Part shown: piece by piece, positions 1 through 3,916 of the stretch
Position numbering within the stretch: position 1 is the stretch's first letter
Layout: every line of letters starts with the position of its first letter
Source of the DNA: Thermococci archaeon
Lineage (GTDB): Archaea > Hadarchaeota > B88-G9
NCBI GenBank assembly: GCA_003660555.1
Contig: QMUK01000068.1
Span: 1-6,148, forward strand
Direction: 5' to 3'
DNA: 6,148 nt
Program-made: the position numbers and the translations under genes
Notes under the pieces: generated by a model
The model's database searches: none
What the model was told of the DNA's origin: nothing
The model's input: only the letters and a program-made list of their open reading frames with translations

Positions 1-254
1 GCGGGAAATGTGAAGTAGAGATAAGGAATTCATATTGTGAGGAATTCAAAAGAGGGACTGAGAGTAAGGGATACGTCTGGGTCGGAGCTATAAGGGGCAT
101 AATGGCTTACTGTTTAGAGTCCACGAACAAGTCAATGAAGCTTTCAGGCAGGGAGACGGAATGCATAGCTAAGGGAGATGAGTTATGTAGAGTCGTCGTC
201 AGACCTGTTGACGCATCCACGAACGAAGCCAATAACCAGTCTTTTATAGAGTGA
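1..254 (+). CDS. V4R-domain protein, C-terminal part (5' end outside window)
   Basis: The reading frame starting at base 3 is open to a TGA at 252-254 and gives 83 residues of a protein that begins before the window. The segment with YCEEF, then a Gly-rich hydrophobic helix (VGAIRGIMAYCLE), then ETECIAKGDELCRVVV matches the C-terminal half of the V4R (4-vinyl reductase) domain, where a Glu-x-x-Cys-x-x-x-Gly-Asp-x-x-Cys pattern is the hallmark; Cys and Asp are present here. V4R domains bind small hydrophobic ligands in some proteins and share their fold with the Bet3-type subunits of eukaryotic TRAPP. The last 15 or so residues after the domain are a polar tail. The N-terminal part, which would show whether the domain stands alone or is fused to a regulator, is not visible, so the function stays open. 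Family call is firm; role is not. Confidence 0.8.
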   Translation, partial: GKCEVEIRNSYCEEFKRGTESKGYVWVGAIRGIMAYCLESTNKSMKLSGRETECIAKGDELCRVVVRPVDASTNEANNQSFIE

Positions 255-259
255 CTCTT

Positions 260-275
260 TGAGAAATATTTCTCA
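260..275. repeat. Perfect 16-bp palindrome behind the V4R gene
   Basis: TGAGAAATATTTCTCA reads the same on both strands and starts five bases after the V4R stop codon. As RNA it could form a weak six-pair stem with an ATAT loop; as DNA it could be a dimeric regulator site. There is no T-tract after it, so a terminator role is not obvious. Confidence 0.55.
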
Positions 276-511
276 TTCTGTGGCTCCTAGAATCCAGATG
301 AGTGCAATACACCCTTAAGTATTCGTCCCCTTAAATTCATATGCTTGAGAATGCTTTGACTCCTTTTCCTCGTTATGGGAGTTGTCCACTTATCCTACCC
401 TAGGAGATGATTACATTTCGACTTTATCTTGGAGGATCACTACTCGACCGAATTACCAATACAAATAAAAAGAGGAAATGTTTATTTCACGCCCAGTAAT
501 CAAATAGTCGA

Positions 512-537
512 ACGCTCTCTAGCGTAAGGAATTCCTT
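512..537. repeat. Short hairpin followed by a 12-bp perfect palindrome
   Basis: ACGCT and AGCGT (512-516 and 521-525) are exact inverted arms around a CTCT loop. Directly after them comes the perfect palindrome AAGGAATTCCTT (526-537), and a near copy of its half, GGAATTTCCT, follows at 543-552. The two symmetric elements touch each other, which makes a bound regulator or a folded leader RNA possible. No known motif was recognised. Confidence 0.45.
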
Positions 538-566
538 GCAATGGAATTTCCTAATATCCAGCGTGT

Positions 567-599
567 CTATCTCGTTCCGGTCTAAGTATGATGTCAAAG
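567..599. repeat. Degenerate direct repeat, copy A
   Basis: This 33-bp stretch is repeated at 634-667 with 26 identical positions out of 34 aligned. There is one single-base gap, and all seven mismatches are transitions (C/T or A/G). Both copies share TCTCG near the left end, GTCTAAGT in the middle and TCAAAG at the right end. The period is 67-68 bp. The pattern looks like an old duplication that has decayed by point mutation. Confidence 0.5.
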
Positions 600-617
600 T
601 GGAATAATCGCTGTGGG

Positions 618-637
618 TCTATATGGGATAATCCCAT
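618..637 (+). promoter_or_regulatory. TATA-like box with overlapping inverted repeat (putative operator)
   Basis: TCTATAT (618-624) resembles an archaeal TATA box and would place a transcription start near 647, giving a leader of about 50 bases for the thiolase gene. Overlapping its right end is ATGGGAT-A-ATCCCAT (623-637), an exact inverted repeat with 7-base arms and a one-base centre. An operator at this spot would block pre-initiation complex or polymerase recruitment, a common archaeal repression layout. Promoter and operator are inferred from position and symmetry only. Confidence 0.35.
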
Positions 638-667
638 CTCGCTCTAGTCTAAGTTACGACATCAAAG
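634..667. repeat. Degenerate direct repeat, copy B
   Basis: Partner of the copy at 567-599. Its left edge overlaps the right arm of the inverted repeat at 623-637, and its right edge lies 14 bases before the ribosome binding site of the thiolase gene, so it would sit in the 5' leader of that mRNA if the TATA-like box at 618-624 is used. Confidence 0.5.
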
Positions 668-680
668 GCTCGAACACGCA

Positions 681-688
681 AGGAGGGG
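681..688 (+). promoter_or_regulatory. Strong Shine-Dalgarno site that sets the thiolase start
   Basis: AGGAGGGG lies 8 bases before the ATG at 697 and 5 bases before an in-frame GTG at 694. It rules out the longer reading frame from the GTG at 613, whose extra 28 residues have no family resemblance and no ribosome binding site. Confidence 0.75.
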
Positions 689-696
689 TTCACGTG

Positions 697-1605
697 ATGT
701 GCAGAGAGTGTAAAGTCAGAGAAGCTAAGCTGTTCTCCAGGGGATCATGGCTTTGTGAAGACTGCTTTCTATACTCAGTTGAGAGGAGATTCAGAAAAAC
801 TGTCAGAAAGTACAGATTAGTGAGAGAAGGAGATAAAATAGCTTTAGCAATTTCTGGAGGAAAAGACAGCATATCAATGTTGGTCTTAATGTCTAAGATA
901 GCTGATGAGATGGGAATCCAATTAGCGCCATTTCATCTGAATTTGGACATGGGGGAATACTCAGAAAAAGCTGAGAAGATTTCTTTAAAGGTAGCGAAAT
1001 CTTTGGGGCTACATCTGGAAGTAGTGAGACCTACTGAGGAGCTAGAAGTCAAAATACGTAGAATGGGAAGAAGATCTGTCTGTTCAGTATGTGGAGCAAT
1101 CAAGAGATACTCCATGAACAAGTTCTCTAGGGAGATAGGAGCCAACAAACTAGCTACTGGTCATACTTTAGATGACATAGCCTCGATATTTCTCTTGAAC
1201 TTCTTAAATAGAAATTACGATTACATCAGGAAAATGGCTCCAATTTCTTACGGAGCGGGGAAGATGGTAACCAGGATAAGACCTCTATACTACATAACAG
1301 AGTTCGAAACTAAGAAGTATCTCGAACTCCAGAACATAGCGTACCTCAAGGAGAAATGTCCACACTCGGAGGGAGCTAAGACAATAGAACTGAAAAAAGT
1401 GTTCGAGAATCTAGAGGAACTCGTCCCAGGATCTAAGGCATCTTTTGTTAGGTCAATGAGGAGAGTAATAGGATACGAGCCAGAAGTAGCTGAGGTTCTA
1501 GAGTGCAGGATCTGTGGAGAGCCGACTTCCTCCAAGGACAGGATATGCTCAGTTTGTAGGATGAGAAGGCCTCAGAGCCGATCCGTATCATCACAGTCAG
1601 ATTAA
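697..1605 (+). CDS. ttuA: TtuA/NcsA-family tRNA 2-thiolation enzyme
   Basis: The 302-residue product is a PP-loop ATPase of the TtcA/TtuA/Ncs6 group, which adenylates a tRNA uridine and replaces its 2-oxygen with sulfur. It has an N-terminal zinc site (C2, C5, C20, C23), the ATP-pyrophosphatase loop SGGKDS (53-58), the catalytic cysteine pair CSVC (C129, C132), the LATGHTLDD block (152-160), a third conserved cysteine in EKCPHSEGA (C221), and a C-terminal zinc site (C270, C273, C284, C287). C129, C132 and C221 correspond closely to the three [4Fe-4S] ligands of Thermus TtuA, which makes 2-thiolation of U54 in the T-loop of thermophile tRNAs the best guess; the related U34 enzyme NcsA is the alternative. 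The start is ATG 697, set by AGGAGGGG; GTG 694 is a close alternative. The stop codon directly abuts that of the convergent GTPase gene. The last dozen residues are a Ser/Arg-rich tail outside the domain. Confidence 0.85.
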   Translation: MCRECKVREAKLFSRGSWLCEDCFLYSVERRFRKTVRKYRLVREGDKIALAISGGKDSISMLVLMSKIADEMGIQLAPFHLNLDMGEYSEKAEKISLKVAKSLGLHLEVVRPTEELEVKIRRMGRRSVCSVCGAIKRYSMNKFSREIGANKLATGHTLDDIASIFLLNFLNRNYDYIRKMAPISYGAGKMVTRIRPLYYITEFETKKYLELQNIAYLKEKCPHSEGAKTIELKKVFENLEELVPGSKASFVRSMRRVIGYEPEVAEVLECRICGEPTSSKDRICSVCRMRRPQSRSVSSQSD

Positions 1606-2139
1606 CTATGACTCCTCATCGGCCATCTCCTCAAGTATTCTATACAGAAGAGTTAAGACCACCTCCTTAACACTTTCCTTGTCTTTGGCTATACAGGGAA
1701 CGACATGCTCTTCGCCCATTACCTCCCTTACGTCCTCTGGGGGGATAGCATTTGGTAAATCCTGCTTATTCGCAGCAACTATGTAAGTTATTCCCTCTCT
1801 TTTCAGAGCATCTGCTATCTCTTTACCCTCAGCTAAACTCCTCTCATCTGTACTATCTACGAGAACTACTGCGCCTAGGGCACCTTCTTTGAGTAAGCTA
1901 GTCATGAACCTAAATCTGTCTTGTCCTGGGGTTCCGAATATGTATAGCACGAGCTCCTCGTCCACAGTAATCCTTCCGAAATCCATAGCCACAGTTGTAA
2001 ATTCTTTTCCCCCTTTCGAGATCTCATCTGGATTAGTCATCCGCTTTTCAGTCGTTATGGGATCTATCTCGGATATTCTGCTTATGAATTCTGTTTTTCC
2101 AGACGAAAATGGCCCAGTAACTATTAATTTCACTTTCAA
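1606..2139 (-). CDS. Small Ras-like GTPase, CvnD/COG2229 type
   Basis: The 177-residue product is a single-domain G protein. The P-loop is GPFSSGKT (9-16), switch I holds EFTTVAMDFGRI (47-57) with the conserved threonine, G3 is FGTPGQDRF (68-76), G4 is NKQD (124-127), and the G5 region is VPCIAKDKESVKEV (147-160). The MDFGRI and GTPGQDRF strings are hallmarks of the group that includes Streptomyces CvnD proteins, where the usual G3 aspartate is replaced (here Gly69), and related to MglA-type switches that work with Roadblock partners. There is no lipidation motif or membrane segment, so it is probably cytosolic or recruited by a partner. It is the last gene of a minus-strand operon: its TTG start lies one base past the stop of the preceding gene, with GGAGG seven bases upstream. 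A Roadblock protein is encoded two genes earlier. Cellular role (polarity, trafficking, signalling) cannot be read from sequence. Confidence 0.88.
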   Translation of the reverse strand: MKVKLIVTGPFSSGKTEFISRISEIDPITTEKRMTNPDEISKGGKEFTTVAMDFGRITVDEELVLYIFGTPGQDRFRFMTSLLKEGALGAVVLVDSTDERSLAEGKEIADALKREGITYIVAANKQDLPNAIPPEDVREVMGEEHVVPCIAKDKESVKEVVLTLLYRILEEMADEES

Positions 2140-2140
2140 G

Positions 2141-2566
2141 TTAGATCCTCCGTATTTTATCTATTATTTTCATTAGTTGCTTTTTAGTAATGGGGAACTT
2201 GCTCTCTCCCACATCTCTCTCTTTCCATTCTATCAGGTAATCGCCTGAGAGTTCCTTGGCTATCTCCAGTTCTCTCTCTGTGAACAAATATATGGATACT
2301 TCGTACTCTTTGTAAGTCCTCTCTTTTTTGATAGATTCCAAAGCTTCATCTCCCTTTAGCTCCCTCCTTCTAAGATATCTTGATACCGCTATGGGGTGCG
2401 ACACCTCGAATAGTATTTGGATATCATCGAAACCTTTACCACCAAATCCAAAGACCCTCACATATCCCGTGAACTTCCTAGGTATCAGTTTCATGACGTC
2501 TGTCATTAGATTTCTTCCAAATTCCTTCTTGAAAGTTTTAAGGTGAGTCCCTCTCGGGAGTAGCAA
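2141..2566 (-). CDS. Unknown 141-aa protein between Roadblock and GTPase genes
   Basis: I do not recognise this protein with certainty. It is soluble, with no signal peptide, membrane segment or cysteine. Its middle, GYVRVFGFGGKGFDDIQILFEVSHPIAVSRY (34-64), reads as a run of beta strands, followed by a charged helix (KGDEALESIKKE) and a lysine-rich C-terminal helix ending KIIDKIRRI. The GYVRV plus GDEALESI arrangement faintly recalls archaeal DUF2226 or DUF4388-type modules, but that is a loose impression. Its place between the Roadblock gene and the GTPase gene corresponds to the place of CvnC (DUF742) in Streptomyces conservons, so an adaptor or effector of the GTPase is a reasonable inference. 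The TTG start at 2566 is supported by GAGGGGAG a few bases upstream. The gene follows the Roadblock gene by 51 bases and precedes the GTPase by one. Confidence 0.7.
   Translation of the reverse strand: MLLPRGTHLKTFKKEFGRNLMTDVMKLIPRKFTGYVRVFGFGGKGFDDIQILFEVSHPIAVSRYLRRRELKGDEALESIKKERTYKEYEVSIYLFTERELEIAKELSGDYLIEWKERDVGESKFPITKKQLMKIIDKIRRI
2147..2151 (-). promoter_or_regulatory. Shine-Dalgarno supporting the TTG start of the GTPase
   Basis: On the minus strand GGAGG lies seven bases before the TTG at 2139-2137. It sits inside the last codons of the preceding gene, so the two are probably translated in a coupled way. Confidence 0.7.
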
Positions 2567-2617
2567 ATAGCTCCCCTCTAAGAAGTAGAAGCGAAAACGT
2601 CATTGAAACCAAGACTA

Positions 2618-2986
2618 CTACAATACTTCCTTTATTCTATCAGCGGCCCTTCTCATGTCTAGGAATAGGAGACCAAGTTTTACATCCTTGCTAGCTATTG
2701 TCACTAAAACGGCCTCCTTTCCGACCTCAGATATTACTACGTATCCCTTGTCTCCTCTAACGTATACTTCACCGAAGGCCCCTCTGTTTAACTCCCCAGT
2801 AACTCTCTCCCCAAGGCTGAGAATAGCTGCAGCCATTGCAGCAACTCTATCTTCCTCTATTCCAGCAGGCAGTGCTGAAGCTATCATTAGACCATCCCCA
2901 GAAACTAGACAGGCCCCTTCAACCCCAGGAACGGTATTCCTGAATTCCTCCAGGACTTCCTGTATTACGTTCGTCTTGCTCCCCAA
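2618..2986 (-). CDS. Roadblock/LC7 domain protein (MglB/CvnB-like)
   Basis: The product from the chosen start has 122 residues and is one complete Roadblock/LC7 domain: an N-terminal helix (NVIQEVLEEFRNTV), the strand pair around GVEGACLVSGDGLMIASALP (21-40), a long Ala-rich helix (EEDRVAAMAAAILSLGERV, 44-62), strands EVYVRGDKGYVVISEVGKEAVLVTIA, and a C-terminal helix (LGLLFLDMRRAADRIKEVL). Such proteins dimerise and act as GTPase-activating or scaffold partners of MglA/CvnD-type GTPases; one is encoded downstream in this operon. I prefer TTG 2986 because GGGGTGA lies five bases before it and the domain starts right after. ATG 3019 would add 11 hydrophobic residues, has no ribosome binding site, and would use up much of the divergent promoter; it could still be a leaderless start. 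Confidence 0.85.
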   Translation of the reverse strand: MGSKTNVIQEVLEEFRNTVPGVEGACLVSGDGLMIASALPAGIEEDRVAAMAAAILSLGERVTGELNRGAFGEVYVRGDKGYVVISEVGKEAVLVTIASKDVKLGLLFLDMRRAADRIKEVL

Positions 2987-3041
2987 AGTGGTCACCCCAA
3001 AGATTATCACATTGAACATTAAAAATGTTTAGGGGGGAAAC
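2987..3041. promoter_or_regulatory. Divergent promoter region with a symmetric AT-rich core
   Basis: Only 55 bases separate the starts of the two divergent Roadblock operons. At its middle is AACATT-AAA-AATGTT (3015-3029), an exact inverted repeat that is also the only AT-rich, TATA-like stretch for both strands. It could be a shared TATA element read in both directions or an operator controlling both operons. For the plus strand, AGGGGGG (3031-3037) is the ribosome binding site of the gene at 3042. If the TATA core serves the plus gene, its mRNA would be nearly leaderless, which sits uneasily with that site. Confidence 0.45.
2992..2996 (-). promoter_or_regulatory. Shine-Dalgarno deciding the Roadblock start
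   Basis: GGTGA on the minus strand, five bases before TTG 2986-2984. No comparable site precedes the alternative ATG at 3019. Confidence 0.5.
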
Positions 3042-3404
3042 ATGAAAGAGGTCATAGAGAGACTAGTAAAGGACTCTCCAATTTATTTGTCTATCTTAGT
3101 GGATAGGAAGGAGGGTTTACCCGTATTATCTTCCCAGGAGGGAGAGGTAGACATAGAGAAAGTATCGGCCTACTTCGCGAGCGCTGTAGACGAAATCATA
3201 AAAGCAACTCAATGTTGTGAAACTGGAGACACAGTAGAAGAGGTTTTAGTCACCACTTCGAATAACTACGTAATACTCAATCCCATTGGGGAGAGATTTG
3301 TCTTGGTATCCATATTAGAAAGGGGAGAGAACCTAGGAATAGCTTCCCTTATGTCTAAGAGGTGTGCATCAAAGCTATTAGGGAGGCTTGAGGAAAGATG
3401 GTGA
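3042..3404 (+). CDS. Second Roadblock/LC7-like protein
   Basis: The 120-residue product has the Roadblock/longin-like order of elements: helix (MKEVIERLVKD), strand pair (YLSILVDRKEGLPVLSS, 15-31), long helix (VDIEKVSAYFASAVDEIIKATQ, 36-57), strands EEVLVTTSNNYVILNPIGERFVLVSIL (66-92), then the final helix (NLGIASLMSKRCASKLLGRLEE). It is clearly different from the divergent Roadblock protein at 2618-2986 and shares little beyond the fold, so the two may form a heteromeric set and not be recent duplicates. Two adjacent cysteines (C58, C59) lie in the loop after the long helix. ATG 3042 follows an AGGGGGG site. Its end overlaps the next gene by seven bases, pointing to coupled translation. Likely role: partner or regulator of the small GTPase encoded nearby. 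Confidence 0.75.
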   Translation: MKEVIERLVKDSPIYLSILVDRKEGLPVLSSQEGEVDIEKVSAYFASAVDEIIKATQCCETGDTVEEVLVTTSNNYVILNPIGERFVLVSILERGENLGIASLMSKRCASKLLGRLEERW

Positions 3405-3916
3405 AGATAAAAGATCTATCCAACAAAATACTAAGTGAAGCTGTGGGATCTACTCAGTATGCGATAATCCATAGAAATGGAACCGTAATATACTCTAACC
3501 CAAGAGAAGGAGTTGACATTTCACCACACTTCACTGAGGCCATCAGAGCATCTAGGGTAGCCTTTAACAGAATATCCCCGGGAGGAGAAATAAGTCTCGT
3601 AATACAGAAAGAGGTCAAAAGTGTAGTAATAAGAGAAATTCCAAAGAGAACATGTTATCAAATTTTAATCACAGAAGGATCCCCATTTTTAGCCTTGGCC
3701 TCTCTAATGAGATATGAGGAGGAAGTTTCTTCTCTAATTCCGGAGGAAACCTCTACTCCAGAGATAGTACATCACTTGTCCGAGAAGTTCTCACTGTATC
3801 CGAAGGAGGTGGCCAATAAAGTATTGGAGAGATTGAAAAAAGAAGAAGAGAAAGGCAGAAAGATGAGCGAAGAAGAGATACTGGACCTAGTGTTGGCCGA
3901 ATCTAAGGTGCAGTAG
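3398..3916 (+). CDS. Degenerate Roadblock-like protein with charged helical tail
   Basis: The 172-residue product has two parts. Residues 1-107 follow a Roadblock-like pattern: N-terminal helix, strands YAIIHRNGTVIYSN (21-34), helix around SPHFTEAIRASRVAFNRI, strands EISLVIQKEVKSVVIREI and TCYQILITEG, and a helix at SPFLALASLMRYEEE. Residues 112-172 are a polar, Glu/Lys-rich helical tail (PEIVHHLSEKF, EVANKVLERLKKEEEKGRK, SEEEILDLVLAE) that could be a small helical or coiled-coil interaction module. The family call is tentative because the signature glycines are poorly kept. ATG 3398 overlaps the preceding gene by seven bases; GTG 3401 is an equally placed alternative. The stop codon directly abuts the stop of the convergent methionyl-tRNA synthetase gene. 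The co-transcribed Roadblock gene suggests the two proteins pair. Confidence 0.65.
   Translation: MVKIKDLSNKILSEAVGSTQYAIIHRNGTVIYSNPREGVDISPHFTEAIRASRVAFNRISPGGEISLVIQKEVKSVVIREIPKRTCYQILITEGSPFLALASLMRYEEEVSSLIPEETSTPEIVHHLSEKFSLYPKEVANKVLERLKKEEEKGRKMSEEEILDLVLAESKVQ

Larger units (their letters stand above)
255..696. other. 442-bp intergenic region without a convincing gene
   Basis: Neither strand has a convincing ORF here. Two tiny plus-strand ORFs (341-403, 20 codons; 407-499, 30 codons) lack a well-spaced ribosome binding site. No tRNA arms, C/D-box pairs or polyadenine/polythymine terminator were found by eye. What the region does hold is structure: a 16-bp palindrome just behind the V4R stop, a hairpin plus a 12-bp palindrome at 512-537, a decayed direct repeat at 567-599 and 634-667, and a TATA-like box with an overlapping inverted repeat at 618-637 ahead of the thiolase gene. 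For such a gene-dense window this is an unusually long gap. Confidence 0.6.

Noticed and set aside
341-499. Two tiny plus-strand ORFs (341-403 and 407-499)
   Set aside because: 20 and 30 codons only, no properly spaced ribosome binding site and no recognisable protein signature.
501-667. Possible CRISPR array
   Set aside because: Repeat-like copies are only two, plus one doubtful, with many differences and unequal spacing; no cas genes are visible. Kept only as a degenerate direct repeat.
613-696. N-terminal extension of the thiolase from GTG 613 (28 extra residues)
   Set aside because: No ribosome binding site before 613, the extension lies over the promoter-like and repeat elements, and a strong AGGAGGGG is well spaced before ATG 697 where the zinc-finger domain begins.
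401-696. C/D-box guide RNA (ATGATG at 588-593, GATGAT at 406-411)
   Set aside because: No matching CTGA D box at a suitable distance on the plus strand, so no C/D pair can be formed.
2655-3032. 125-codon plus-strand ORF opposite the first Roadblock gene
   Set aside because: Antisense shadow: Ser/Thr/Pro-rich composition, no family signature, while the minus-strand frame encodes a full Roadblock domain.
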